Shown here one piece after another: positions 10,082 to 22,204 of a DNA stretch of 64,000 nt. The notes below the pieces were generated by a model. The model was not told the origin of the DNA. It did no database searches and saw only the letters and a program-made list of their open reading frames with translations. Origin of the DNA: Trichobilharzia regenti. Taxonomy: Eukaryota > Platyhelminthes > Trematoda > Strigeidida > Schistosomatidae. The first letter of the stretch is position 1. The number at the start of each line of letters is the position of its first letter. Both the position numbers and the translations under genes were made by a program. The stretch covers positions 30,309,379-30,373,378 of the forward strand of contig OX235263.1 in the NCBI GenBank assembly GCA_944472135.2. Reading direction: 5' to 3'.

Positions 10082-11420
10082 AGATAGCAATTAATAAAAA
10101 TGTATAATGTCAACCAGTAAAAACATGATTTTTGGATAATACATTGTTAAACTAATAAGACGATCTTATAAAGAGATGAATAAGACAGTTCACGTGGTAA
10201 ATATTAGGTCAGGATAATCGGTACAGATTCTCTTGTTCACTGAAGCACTATAATTGTTTACACAAGCAAGGTATTTCTTACATACATTGTATACATTTTA
10301 CATGTATGAATAACAAACAGTCACCAAATAAGTGGAGAAAAAAGCCACAATTGTGGAAGATACTGGATCACACAACTAGATCAGTAGAATGTTAGTCCGC
10401 TTAAGTGGAGTTAATCGAGTAACATATACTCTAACTAAGTACATCACTGTTTATCTGTTAAACAAGTGATTCTGTTTATTATTGTATTGTCTAGCTTGCT
10501 GTGATTGCACGACAAGTGGATAGTGGTATTCATTTGCTTTTTATAAGTTACGGTAGCAATTCTAATGGATTATATCATTTGCTGTCTCCATCTTGACAAA
10601 GAAATGTTGTCACTGTAAGAGTCAACAGTTTTGAGTTTTTCCTCTATGGAAGGCACTAGTGCGCACCATTGAACAGTTTTACACTGGAAAGGAACTACTG
10701 TTCTGTGATCTCTGATCTTTTATACATTTGTGACGACGCCCATCATAATATCAAACGAACCCACAATAACTCAACAGTTCAACCTCTGTAACTAAAAAAA
10801 TATTTGCTTTATCACTGAGCTCTACTATACTATTTTTTTTATAGTAGTCAACTCTGAATAGGTACGTTAATCAAAATTAAAACCTTTCCACCTCTATGCT
10901 ACAGAAATTTAATGAAGACTGAACATGTAATTGCTACAAAAATAAAAGTGTCTTTTTACAATGGGAACAACGTGTGGTTTGCAATTGGACATACTACTGA
11001 ACTACCATGCTTGGTAAAAAAAAATCAGTATACTTTACCATCATTAATATGTGAATAGAAGTAGTTTTCCATGCAAGGTGAAAACATTAGTTCTTGAAAA
11101 AAGGTGTGAAAAGCAAACAAACAGATAAGTTGTCTTGATAAAACGAACATGCAATATTTCTTTGTGCAGATAACACCGACTGAATAACATAATCACCATG
11201 CCGAGTGACTATTAATAGAGGATGAGTGAAGGTGTAACTGCAGGATGTGACTAAAAATTATACAACAGAACCCTCTGGAGATATACAAACACTAAAAGTA
11301 TTTTTCTAAATAGATCATTTCCATTCATTTAACACTTCTAGACTGTGAAAGAAGGATTAATAAAAGTCCTAGTCTGCAAGTACACTTGTGTCACGTTGGA
11401 TGGTAGGCAGCTGTCAGGTA
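10082..11420. other. Intron, no feature recognised
   Basis: AT-rich, no assignable frame, no repeat similarity recognised. Confidence 0.55.
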
Positions 11421-11450
11421 ATTATATGTATATATATATATGTTCGCCGA
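11421..11450. repeat. TA-rich microsatellite
   Basis: Short run of alternating T and A at the 5' junction of the following RTE fragment. Confidence 0.7.
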
Positions 11451-12332
11451 TGATATATGTCTGATTTCCCATAAACTGGAAGATATGCAAGTGAAAAGCA
11501 ACAAGCTGGCAGAACAAGCATCCAGAGAAGATAGGACACCATTCAGGTGAACATGGAGAAAACAGAGGTGATGAAGATTCCTGGCCAACACCGAAAGCCA
11601 CAGCAACAACAACAACAGACAACAATCACCCAACATAAATGGGCGGAACCTGAAAGAAACAACCTCCTTTACCTACACACCTACCTGGGAAGCATCGTTT
11701 CAACTACAGGCCGACGGAACTAACGAAGATATCAAAGCCAGAATCGGAAAGGCAAGACAAGCTTTCATTACTCTCAAGTCTGTGTGGATTGGAGGCCAAC
11801 AGCACTCAACATGAAAACGAAAATAAGATGAGGATTTTCGACTCCAATGTGAAGTCAGTCAGTGCCACTTACTATAGGGATGGATCAGAGACTTGGTCAG
11901 CGCGTCATAAAGAGCATCTCCAACAAACTTCAGACCTTCATTAACAGTTGTCTTCGCTCAATACTACTCAAGATCAGATAGCCGGCCAGAAAAGTTCAGG
12001 AACAGGGATCTCTGGCAATGAGCGAACCAACCCAACAGGAACCGATTGTGAAACAATTAGGCAGGAAGCAATGGAGGTGGATTGGATTGACCATACTCTG
12101 AGGAAACCATCAAGTGACATCACTAGACAAGCCATCGCTCGAGTGGAACCCGAAAGGGAAGCGGGTGGCGAGTTGGTCGTCAGTGCAAGGGTGACTTGGA
12201 GGAGATCATGTGAGGAGGAAATGAAAGCATGTGGGCAGACTTGTAGCTGGGTGAAAAGGTTGGCAGGAAACCGAAGGCAATGGAGGCTTGCAGCTGAAGT
12301 CCTATGTTCCTCTAGGAATTAAAGGATATAAT
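11451..12332 (+). mobile_element. RTE (SR2-like) retrotransposon, 3' fragment
   Basis: Begins at the catalytic FADDICLISHKLEDMQVK segment. Continues through the connection region with frameshifts, then WRRSCEEEMKACGQTC and the tail CCTATGTTCCTCTAGGAATT, then a TA microsatellite. Close to the minus-strand copy at 36545-37745. Broken. Confidence 0.8.
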
Positions 12333-12345
12333 AATATATATATAT

Positions 12346-12956
12346 ATATATCCGACAGCCCAAGTATTTCTTCCTTCTGTCTGCTAATAGAACCAATCAG
12401 CATTTTTATGTACTGTTAGCAAATAATAAGTTGTACTTGAAACATCAGCCAAATCATAATAATACTGTATATCAGATAAACAAACTAATATGGATTAAAA
12501 CTCTGCCACACTGTGTTCACAAGTGCTAATCTATCTGATACTAATTGATATTGACTGAAAAACTACCCTTCGTAATGCAGTTCAAAAGAAATCATTCTTA
12601 AGTAATTCCTTTAGTTACCTTAAAATTTTACTTAAATGCTAGAAGACAGTATTTACTGACCAGAGGAAAAAAAGATATCCCAGCTTAAGGGGAAATCATA
12701 TGGTGAGACCAGACTTATCACACCAAAAGCCAAGTATACTGCATCATGGGGTGCTGTCGTTTTGTGTACTGAATCATAGTGGAAAATCTAATGATCAGTT
12801 TACCTTAACGATAAGGTTTAAACAAGTACCACACGCTGACCGATTCTCACCTGTGGCTAACTGTTTATGTAATTCATTGAGAACAATCACCTTATGAAGT
12901 AGTATGAATTCCTATCATGGTTGTATACTGACTTCTTTTATATTCAACAGAAAACG
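12346..12956. other. Intron, little recognised
   Basis: Near 12475-12498 the stretch AAACAAACTAATATGGAT resembles the terminus of PLE copy E; otherwise nothing is assigned. Confidence 0.45.
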
Positions 12957-13214
12957 GTCGTGAAACCTAGAATTAACAGACTTACGTCTGTCTGTCTGGA
13001 TTCAACATGGAACTTGTCACCGAAGTGCACCAGTTCCAGTTGCCACATTCCAAATACCACACAAAGGTAGACAAGAAGATGAGTGAAGAGAATCAATACA
13101 GTCTGACAAGTATAAGAGTGAAACGGAATGGGTAATGGTAGAAAGGAATATGAAAGATTACAGATACTGAATACATCTGCGCTGGCCATTGACAACGATT
13201 TTGAGCCATGTCAC

Positions 13215-13721
13215 TGTTATGTACTCGTCGCTAAATTATTGTTATGAACTGGTCGAGAAACTAATAGTCCTGACGCAAGAAGGCGGAAATCAGAAGACCA
13301 CTAGGCTTGCGATGATACTTCTATTTTCCAAACACCAGGAGAAGCAATAAGTGGTATCACACCAAAGTAAGTAAGTGTAAGTGACACAAATTGTGAATGC
13401 GAAATATATATGAATGTTCAGACAAGGCTGTGAACAAATCACTAGACAGTCTTAACATGAATGGCTAATTATAATGAAGTATCGATCCATATATACATAT
13501 AGCAGACATGTCAACAACCAACATATATGGATATATGTCACCAAGCCACGGACTGTCAACAAACACTCATATTATATTATATATAATATAAGGAGAATAT
13601 ACATTGTTAAAGGAAACAAGTTCATACAAGTGAAATGGTCACAGACTAAGCGAGCAAACAGAAAGAGAGACCAACATACACACACACACATAAATATATA
13701 TATATATGTGGATACATATCA
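13215..13721. mobile_element. Solo LTR (507 bp) inserted in the RTE element
   Basis: Begins TGTTATGTACTCGTC and ends GGATACATATCA, a TG...CA boundary. GTCAC at 13210-13214 is repeated at 13722-13726 as a 5-bp target duplication. Removing it rejoins the RTE sequence exactly as in the copy near 25.2 kb. Contains a palindromic ATATTATATATAATAT and a CA/TA microsatellite near its end. A BEL/Pao-type LTR is likely, family unproven. Confidence 0.75.
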
Positions 13722-13726
13722 GTCAC

Positions 13727-14182
13727 CTATTGTCTCCAGCCATTGATTCCTAGAGTCAGTCCCGAGGGCCCCAACCCGGAAGTCTGCATCTCCCTCCCTA
13801 CCTGACGACTCAGTTTAACTGTCAAGGATTTCATGGATTGATGAGGCCACGTTTTTGTTTGGCCACCACTTACTCTTTTCCGACCTGCATCTATATCAGC
13901 TAGTAATGTCCGTCGGGGGAGGCGATGGTTAGGCATGCGCACCACGTGACCTAGCCATCTCAATCTATGTAACTTTATAGCCTCGTCGGTTGATTTTCTC
14001 CCTTTGCCCAACACTCTACGCCACTCTACGTCAACATTACTTACCTCATTAAACCACCTAACGTGAGACAGAGATCGGAGACATCTATGATCGAAAGCAG
14101 TCAACCTTTTCGTATCTTCAACTCGTATTGGCCATGTTTCAGAGCCATAGAGAAGGACGGAGCGAAGTGTTGAGCAGTACAC
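13727..14182 (-). pseudogene. RTE family 2 C-terminal reverse transcriptase fragment
   Basis: Open for about 150 codons, starting YCSTLRSVLLYGSETWPIRV and containing RWLGHVVRMPNHRLPRRTLL. It covers only the region after the catalytic motifs, so no activity is expected. Confidence 0.8.
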
Positions 14183-14271
14183 ACGTCCCTTGGTTGATAG
14201 CCGAATGTCACGCCTACGCTAGAGATGGCGTAAGTTAGCGAGAGCAGCTCGAACTTTACAGACTTACGTCC

Positions 14272-14272
14272 C

Positions 14273-14305
<33 letters not shown>
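14272..14305. repeat. (TA)n microsatellite
   Basis: About 17 uninterrupted TA units beside the RTE fragment. Confidence 0.9.
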
Positions 14306-14308
<3 letters not shown>

Positions 14309-16254
14309 TTCCTATTATTTGTTATCAGCAGCCATAGAGGCGAGAAATATAGTAATTTATCAAGGACCTGTATACAAAGAACATAATGTCCAGTAATATT
14401 TACATGTTTTCATAGTATAAAACGAATACGTACAGAAAAAATGTAAATGTATGCTATACCGAGCAAATTTAATGCAAACCACCAAGCTTCCAATATCGCT
14501 ACGGAGAGATATTAATTATCTAAAACAGTTTCTTTTGAAATGCATAATAACACGACCAAAAATACTTTCTATATCCATTTATCACTAAACTTAATACGGT
14601 TAAACAGAATAGTAATAAGAATAACTAAGTTATACGAAATCAAAAGAAGGCATTTATAAGGATGAAAAATATTATACATATTTTTAAACTGTATACTGTG
14701 TATTGCTTATTTCTACGCTGAATGAACAACTGCTGGCTAGTGCATCGAATGATACATAAGTGTAAAATCATGGCAACTACCGAAGTGATAAAGTGAAATT
14801 TGTCGAGTAAAAACAGAATAATACAAAGCAAAGCAAAACTTCTGTGTATATACATGCATAAAATAAAGTGGGAAAATTGCATACATTCAGTCATAGACAT
14901 TCAGATTTAGTGAATTTGTGTTTATTAATTAATTTCTGATAAAAAAAACCTTTTTGAAGATAATATAAAAGTATTAGATACTACTTATAATATACCGATA
15001 TAATAATTCACCTTTAGAATATAATAAGAAACAATACATAATAAACCTCGTGGAGTATACACCCATGAGATAATTAGTGAAACGGCTGGATATTTTTAAA
15101 AAAATATTTTGGAATCCAAATTCAATGTGAACATCTACAGTAGAAGATAGACTACAAAATGTGCATTGGGACAGGAATAGTGTAGAACTACAATTAAATA
15201 AAAATGAATATTGAGTTCATTTCAATATTATAAAGAAGTTTTATTAGCAACAATAGTACTATTACTACTACTACTACTACTAATACTACTACCATTAACA
15301 ATAGAAATAAATCGCTAGTGACACTGAAATACTACTAATACAATTCATACCATTTGGAAATCCCGATAGTCCTGTAATAAATTAAAGAATTTCATTAATA
15401 AGCAAAGACATTTCCGTTGTTTTCATTTTCTTCACTTCAAAGTACAACCGTGTTGTGTTTCAAAAGATATAAATGAATACTAATATTTGTCCATATTAGA
15501 AAGTTTAAAAAAATGCAGTTAAGCTTCATAGAAAATTACATTGATTAACAGTGGACATATATTTAAGTGATCGCTGCAAATATTACGTGAATATAAATTC
15601 ACGGAATTACTAGTTTGGAAACTATTCAACAGTATGCGCGCATTGACCTTATAGAGGGTCCAACCCAGAATCTTCAGAATCAAGACAAGGTCATAGACCA
15701 TTCAGACACTGAGACAGGATCCGGTGGCCCATAAATTCTAACTTTTATCATTTCATAATTTTGTGCACCACGGCAAGCCAATGTTATTTATGAGTTTTGT
15801 TCACCTGGTGGACCTTATTGCTCACAACTCTTCCCTAGAACTAAAGGCAACATTTTCTATAGCCAGTTACCTGTAAGCATGTTGGGACTGACAGCCTATC
15901 GTTATTAAGCACGAAGTCATGGTTGATGCATGCACTGATATGATAATTTGACTGGGCAGTTTTTGATTGGTTTATTTTTAGCTTGAATTTTGGAGGATCC
16001 GCAATGTCATACAACCAGTTAGATTTTGTTCTTGTTAATGGTTTGAATTTCTGAGTTTTTTAAACCTTTGATACCGTGTATTTTGATTAATGAAACGTTG
16101 TCGCTGTTATTGCTGCAGCTAAGTCTGAAGCTTTTTGTCTATTTCAGTGTCGGGGATATTTTCAAGTGATCAGTTGGTCATAGTGTCATGTTTGAGGGTG
16201 CATTCGAGTCAAGTTAAACGATAACCAGAAATCATTGGCACTGTTATAACATAG
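14306..16254. other. Intron, no gene recognised; short (ACT)n array
   Basis: Long AT-rich stretch without homology I can name. An (ACT)n/(ATT)n run lies at about 15252-15300. Confidence 0.55.
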
Positions 16255-16425
16255 AATTAGTGGCTCAGTGTTCTACGAGCTCACCTTGTAAGGCTGAAGG
16301 TCCTGGGGTGGATACTGCTGAAGAGTCTCAAAATTAGGACGAAGCTGTACAGTACTGTCTGATTTTCAGTGGTTCTCTAACTGATATCACTCGATGATCA
16401 AACTTAAAACTAATCGGATCCCTGA
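16255..16425 (+). repeat. Hammerhead SINE (Sm-alpha-like), degenerate
   Basis: Box A region GTGGCTCAGTGTTCTACGAG is retained. Box B is deleted. The hammerhead region (16306-16357) reads ATACTGCTGAAGAGTC, AATTAGGAC, GAAGCTGTACAGTACTG. It keeps the canonical CTGAAGA core that other copies have lost, but has lost the middle of stem III. Confidence 0.7.
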
Positions 16426-16639
16426 AAACTAACCCCTGAGTCTACAAATGTACTAGAAAAATTGCACATTGTACTATTGTACTAAACAGCACTTACAAGT
16501 TAGTGCACCGGTAATAATTAATTATTGGTGTTATCATATGTATCTCAATTCGGACAGGTATCAATAAACAAACCGTTTACTCTACTGAAGGCGATGAATA
16601 TTATTTTTTAAGGATGTGATAGTAAAGGAGACTACATTA

Positions 16640-18558
16640 GAAATAAGCAAACATTCGTTCTTACTACGCTCTTAATCAGTCTTTTATACACTCTCCTTCT
16701 ACTATAACCACTTCTAACGTTACTAATCATGTAGCTGATAACTTCCAGGACTTTAACACTCTCGATGTTTTAAAATGTCTTAAAACTCTTAAGTCCTAAT
16801 GTAGTCTTGGCCCTGATGGTATACCAGCATATGTTCTAAAACAATGCTCTGATGCCTTATGCTCTCCTCTAACTGACATCCTAAATGCTTCCTTCTCCGA
16901 AAACGTTCTACCCATTCCATGGAAAGACATTAAAATAGTCCCCGTCCCTAAACCTGGCAATAGCAAGAACGTAAAGTTCAGACCCATTGCCATCACTTCA
17001 CCGTTTCTAAAGCTTACTTCTTAAACTCGAACCCTCCCTTAAAAGCTTTGAAGACCTCAAACAATTTGCCTACAGACAGGGTAGGAGTACTTTAGACACT
17101 GCAATTGTCTTACACAACAGTATCGTCTCATCATTAGATAAAGATGCCAAATACGTCCGCTGCACGTTTCTCAACTTCACTTCTGCTTTCGACTCCGTAC
17201 CTAGATGTCTCTTGCTAAATAAGCTCTTGATGACACAAACTGAGTCCTGGGTCACTAAATGGTTGCATTCCTACTTTTCAAACAGAATGTAGTACACCGT
17301 ATAAAAAGGCGAATCCTCCTCTGCTGTGGTCACTGAAGCTGGTGTCCCCCAAGGTGCTGTACTCTCCCCACTTCTCTTTTCTTTCTTTCTACATGACCTA
17401 CCGTCTTCAAATGACATTAATTTTGTCAAATATGCTGACGACTTGACTGTATCTTTGCCTGTCAAGTTTCAGAGTGACTGCTCTAAACTAAATGGCTTCT
17501 TATCAGAAATCAGCCAATGGTCCAAGGAAAACGGTCTAACCTTAAACCCCTCCAAATGCCAAACAGTTAATTTCACCTTAAGGCACAAATCTGACCTAAA
17601 CAAACTCGTTAGCACTCACGAGGTGTGCGACATTGATGGCAGTGAAATAGAAACCAAGTCAGAAATTAAATACCTAGGCGTCATTCTATCTGCTGATCTT
17701 TCCTGATCGTCTCAAATCTTGATGATTTCTAAGAAAATATTTCGTCTTACCTTCTACATCAAGAAGTTAAGACATTCTGGTATAACCCAACCCTTACTCC
17801 TACAATTCGTTAACTACCGTACTCTGCCTATTATTCTCTATTGTTCCCACTTAGTTTTTCCAGGTCTGGCTACTGAAGAAAGACTATACCTTATTACGCA
17901 GGATGTTGAAGGTTGTCAGCAGGGTGAGCCACAGGTGCCACTTAACCAGCTTGTTAATATTCTGGTGGACAGGCACATGGACTCATGTGAAAAATGGGCT
18001 AAATCCATTCTATCTACCTCACACCACCCTCTTCATTCACAACTCTCCCCTTGTATCTCATCTATCAGGCAAAACCAGAAGCCCATATAGAAAACTATAT
18101 GCTCGCACTAGTAAGTACAAAAACTCAACCATAACCTACTTAGCTCGTGTTCTGTGCGATAAAGAAAGCATTAGGCGTGAAACCTTTAACTTATTAAATA
18201 GTCAGTAGGACAACTGGATCTCGTCTTTCCAACTCATATCATTTATAGGTACAACGTTTTTCTTTCTTTCTTTTCCTTTTCTCTCTCTGTTATGTGCAGC
18301 TTTGTTTCTTTCTTCTGCTTACGCCAGAAAATATGCTTGAACCTTCTTTTTTAGAACCTTCAAACACTCTGTTTAATTTTGGCTTAGCTACCGACATGCT
18401 AATATGTTGTTGTCAAAACTAACTGAGATTACCCTTAATCTATGTAGAATTTTATTTTATTGTTAATTTACCAACTGGATGCAATACTGTAGTGAAATGC
18501 TGAGAATTCCATTCTGTCTCACAAGTACTGTTTTGGAATAAAGCTATTATCATTTAAA
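16640..18558 (+). mobile_element. CR1/SR1-like non-LTR retrotransposon, 5'-truncated
   Basis: Carries a broken reverse transcriptase on the plus strand and a 3' untranslated region ending TTTTGGAATAAAGC followed by an A-rich stretch. The fragments at 20245-20934 and 59495-60500 are 3' ends of the same type. Confidence 0.82.
16700..18208 (+). pseudogene. CR1-like reverse transcriptase
   Basis: Frames together give GPDGIPAYVLKQCSDALCSP, VPVPKPGNSKNVKFRPIAIT, then after frameshifts FTSAFDSVPR, AGVPQGAVLSPLLFSFFLHD, FVKYADDLTVSLPVKFQSD with the YADD catalytic motif, and WSKENGLTLNPSKCQ. The C-terminus ends RKLYARTSKYKNSTITYLAR. At least three frame changes and internal stops make it non-functional. 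Confidence 0.85.
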
Positions 18559-19093
18559 AAAATACAGTTTTCATAGTTTATTCACATAAAGCTGCCAAAA
18601 CAGTCATGACAACAGAAGAATCACAAATAGTCCTCAATTTGCAGATGATTAAAACTTAGTCTGTAGGCGTCGTAATATATTCTTCTTCAATATTCTTCAA
18701 TAGGCTACAGAAATATTTCTGATCTGACAGGGAATCGAACTAGAAAATTGGTTACTTAAGAATTTCAATCAATATTTGTGTATTTACTGGGAAGATCAGG
18801 CTTTTCAACTGTAACTTACTATTCTGCAATTTTAGTTTTACCATTTGGTAGATTTAAAACAATTACCTTCACTATTGATAGTTATACAATATTAGAATCG
18901 AGGCCATTTTTACCAGTACTCTGAGTATAGTTGAAAATACAAGAGTGATGTTTAGGAAGTGATACAAACCAGAGGATATCAGTTCCAACTGTATTTTACT
19001 ACTAAGTTGGAAACATGCTTCGCAAAATCAGGGATAGTCTTGAGCTTTTCCGGCAGTTATTTTTTATTCTGAAATCACTTGACAAAGTATGAC
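18559..19093. other. Intron, no feature recognised
   Basis: AT-rich, nothing assigned. Confidence 0.55.
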
Positions 19094-19961
19094 ATTAAAA
19101 GTCAATCTGAACGAGGAATATTCTTTTCAATAATTTCTCTTCAGGTTCTTACAATACTGGACATCGCATCGATGTCAACACAGCTTTCAGAGTTATATAC
19201 CGAATTCCGAAGTCGTTATCACGTACAGTTCGCTTACGTCTCCTACACATAGCTGAAGCTGTTGCAATAAGATCGACTAAACCGGAACTGTGTATCCAAA
19301 AGGAACACGTCCAGACGCTGTTCCTACCGTGGCCAACCTTGGATTGAAGATTTTTCTTCTCACCAAGAGTGCTCCTTCCCCTTAAGCCTCTTGGTTTTTT
19401 TTTTTGTTTTTTTCTTTTTAATTTGCTTATTATTATAAATATTATTATTATTCGTCGTAATTTATGCCCTTTATGCAAACATTCCCTCAATACTATCGAA
19501 TTTTCATTTATTAGTGATATTATCTGTTTTCTCAATATATGCCTCCACCTTTTTCATTTAATATATTCGTTATCTCACTATGAACCTCTCATTCCAGTCT
19601 TACTATATCCTGCTTAACTCAGGCCCCTTTGTACTAGCCACTTACCTGACACCTTTTATAACCTTGAACTGATTTGTCAATTTTCCTACCCCACACTCTA
19701 CAGTTCCATTATGACTGACCACCACTATTGTCTCCCGTTTTACAATATTTCTAATCGATTTCAGCCTAGCACGTTTGTCACACAAATATCACTATTTATT
19801 TTGACACCCCATAACTAATCTGTTATTCTACGTTAAAAAATGTATCCGCCGCACACCAGGCTATCTTTATTGTAACGACCACAAATATTATATTTTATAA
19901 TTGTAAGAACCTGAAGAGAAATTATTGAAAAGAATATTCTTCGTTCAGATTGACTTTTAAT
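19094..19961 (+). mobile_element. PLE copy C: GIY-YIG C-terminal fragment between inverted repeats
   Basis: Arms of 62 bp, 19094-19155 and 19900-19961, nearly perfect inverse copies (ATTAAAAGTCAATCTGAACG ... TTCTTACAAT). Inside are the end of a PLE ORF and a T-rich 3' region. A truncated copy. Confidence 0.8.
19147..19350 (+). pseudogene. PLE C-terminal fragment
   Basis: Plus frame YNTGHRIDVNTAFRVIYRIP, LRLLHIAEAVAIRSTKPELC and IQKEHVQTLFLPWPTLD before a TGA. This is the conserved end of PLE proteins after the GIY-YIG core, which itself is missing. The longer minus-strand frame here is its shadow. Confidence 0.82.
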
Positions 19962-20210
19962 TCATAATATGGGAATATTTCACACTATCAAAGTATGACA
20001 TTTTCAAAATAAAACGGCTTGTGTACTAAGAGTAGACTGGGCTAGTTGGAAAGTAGCATTTGCAGTGATATTTGGAGACCTTTAATTATCGGAAGTGTAC
20101 CCAACATCACAAATAAGCAAATTTAAAAAAAGACGGAAAACAGAGAGCTCACCAGAGATGTTTTCCCCTTAGTGTAAAATTTCCTGAATGTGTATATCTT
20201 AGACTATTTG

Positions 20211-21363
20211 GATTGGACACTAGTAACTAGTGTGGTGTGTCTAGGGATTTTGTCTGACTTGGAGCATCCGCTTTACCCTCAGCTTTCACCTTGCATCTCC
20301 TCAGGTAGAACAAGGAGTAACTTCAGAAAACTGTATGCTCGCACGTCTAAGTATAGAAATTCTATGATACCATACTTGGCACGTATTTTATGTGATGAAA
20401 ATAGTGTCAGGCAAGAATTAACTAACCTTTTTTCATCTAGTAAATAAACGATTTCCTCCATCCATCCTTATATACCTTCAAGTTTTACTTTTATTACTTC
20501 TATTATATTTATGGTCCTGTTACTTCCCTGTTTTACTCTCATAATTGCAAACACCAACTTATCTCCATGACGGCTGTAATCTATGTTTTTTCCTTCACCA
20601 TATCATATAGAAAGAACATTATATTCAATATTTTTAAACATGTTAGGATTTCTATACCACATTGCCAATACTGTGTGACACAAGCCAACGGCAATTTTCA
20701 CTTGTATTCTTATTATTATTAACCTAGCTGTTATCATTATGATTGCTATTTCCATTTTATGTTTTGTTTATGTTTTTGACACTACCTCTATTGTAAATGT
20801 GGAAAATTTTCTGTGTGATTAATTTTTATTTATAATTTGAGGAAATTAGATGCGATATTGTGATTAATGCTGAAAATTCCATTCTGTATCACAAGTACTG
20901 TTTTTGGAATAAAGTAAATCATTATTATTATTATTAGTCCTTTCTTCGCTGCAGACGGAATTCTATCAATCAAGTTTTACAATGTGGCCACCATTCTAGG
21001 TAGCTCGCCATCACGATGCACATTGATTTGATGATATTAGATGGTTGGAGGCAATGAGAAGGAAGCCTTGGACCTAGGTTTCGTGCTAGTTGGCACTCAC
21101 CAGTCAGCAAGGCGTATCTGCAACCTTGAAGGAACTCATGTCCTCTCTAGGATTCGAACCCTGCTGACGAGTGCCAACTAGCACGAAACCTAGGTCCAAG
21201 GTTCCCGACCGATTGCCTCCAACTATTTAATATAATCAAATCAATGCGCACCGTGATGACGAGCTATCTAGAATGGTAGCCACATTGTAAAACTTGATTG
21301 ATAGAATTCAGTCTGCAGAGAAGAAAGGACTAGGCACATCACACTAGTTAATAGTGTCCAATC
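20211..21363. repeat. Large palindrome of SINE family 3 sequence, split by a CR1 insertion
   Basis: The right arm (21169-21363) is the inverse of 20211-20244 joined to 20935-21098, with a 70-bp loop (21099-21168). Arm length is about 195 bp with few mismatches. The arms contain CTAGGTTTCGTGCTAGTTGG, a SINE family 3 segment, and flanking unique sequence. Confidence 0.8.
20245..20934 (+). mobile_element. CR1-like 3' fragment inserted in the palindrome arm
   Basis: 5'-truncated copy beginning just before LYPQLSPCISSGRTRSNFRK. It includes LYARTSKYRNSMIPYLARIL and the tail TTTTTGGAATAAAGTAAATC plus (ATT)n. It interrupts the left palindrome arm at TGTCTAG, where the right arm reads on without a break. 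A TAG flank on both sides may be a short target duplication. Confidence 0.82.
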
Positions 21364-21394
21364 AAAATATCCACTACAGTCCTACAGGAGGTCA

Positions 21395-21535
21395 ATCGCG
21401 AGATTGAGAAACTCAGTGGCAACGTCTCTGACTGCAGTACTGGGTGACGCGGGTTCGAATCTCGGATACGCCTTGCTGTTGAGTGCACGAAACCTAGGTC
21501 CAAGGCTTCCTTCCGATTGCCTCCAACCATCTAAT
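21395..21535 (+). repeat. tRNA-derived SINE, family 3
   Basis: Box A-like AACTCAGTGGCAACGTCTCT is followed about 35 bases later by box B GCGGGTTCGAATCTC, then CACGAAACCTAGGTCCAAGG and GATTGCCTCCAACCATC. Spacing suits an internal polymerase III promoter. Not a functional tRNA, because no acceptor stem closes. Confidence 0.65.
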
Positions 21536-22204
21536 ATGTCTTAGACTTCATGAAGGATGAAAATTGGAAATATTATTCCTCATATTGAACACGCTACTAA
21601 TCAACTAAAGGAGTGCAAATGCAGTCACACAAACAATTTTCACTTTATCCCAAAGAATAGTGATTTCGTTTTAAATGGATTTTACTTTACCTTGGTGACA
21701 ACTGCCCTAGAAGTCTAATACTTGTTTCACTAAATAATTAAACGAATAGAATAAACTTCATTGATAAGAATGAAGATTTTGATGGAAATTCCAGTTGGTT
21801 GGTTTCATGTCTTAAATCTCACTAGTAAATAGATTCTTGAATGCCTTTAGACATCCAGCAATCATAATAGTAACAAGTTCTTTCATGAATTGTCAAGGAA
21901 AAACTACGATTTCCGTTCATAGCATTAGAGCGAGAAAAACAGAAGTACGTTGTATATTTTCCAAATTTCTAATATCCCGATAGGGTTTAAATTATCTTCA
22001 TTAGTATACTAGGTGTCATGAAAATAGGAAGGTATTTTTAAATGCTGCATTGTGTTACTAGTAAAAGTATACACGAACTATATACTAGAGGTATTATATA
22101 TCTATCCACAGAGTATCAAAGTCATGATAGAAGGAGAAAGGGTAAAAAAGGAAATAAAACAAAAGATGGAAATCAAAAAAGTCAATATAAGTGGGTTAAC
22201 CTAC
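21536..22204. other. Intron, no feature recognised
   Basis: AT-rich sequence upstream (in plus coordinates) of exon 15; nothing assigned. Confidence 0.55.

Larger units (their letters stand above)
12957..14262 (-). mobile_element. RTE family 2 retrotransposon, 3' part, split by an LTR
   Basis: Minus-strand fragment with LLYGSETWPIRVEDTKRLTA, RLRWLGHVVRMPNHRLPRRT and SGGQTKTWPHQSMKSLTVKL, then a 3' untranslated stretch ending near GTCTGTCTG at about 12990. A solo LTR (13215-13721) sits between coding end and tail. Homologous copies at 24945-26110 and 62585-63178 are uninterrupted here. Confidence 0.82.

Noticed and set aside
14272..14305. Regulatory element or origin
   Set aside because: A plain TA microsatellite; no further motif supports function.
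17326..17706. Host protein coding exon
   Set aside because: AGVPQGAVLSPLLF and YADD mark it as CR1-like reverse transcriptase.
19149..19535. Minus-strand open frame of 128 codons
   Set aside because: Shadow of the plus-strand PLE C-terminus (KPELCIQKEH and so on); it has no family resemblance itself.
20935..21363. Inverted-terminal-repeat DNA transposon
   Set aside because: Inverse arms are long but contain SINE and flanking sequence, there is no transposase and no target duplication around the palindrome, so inverted duplication explains it better.
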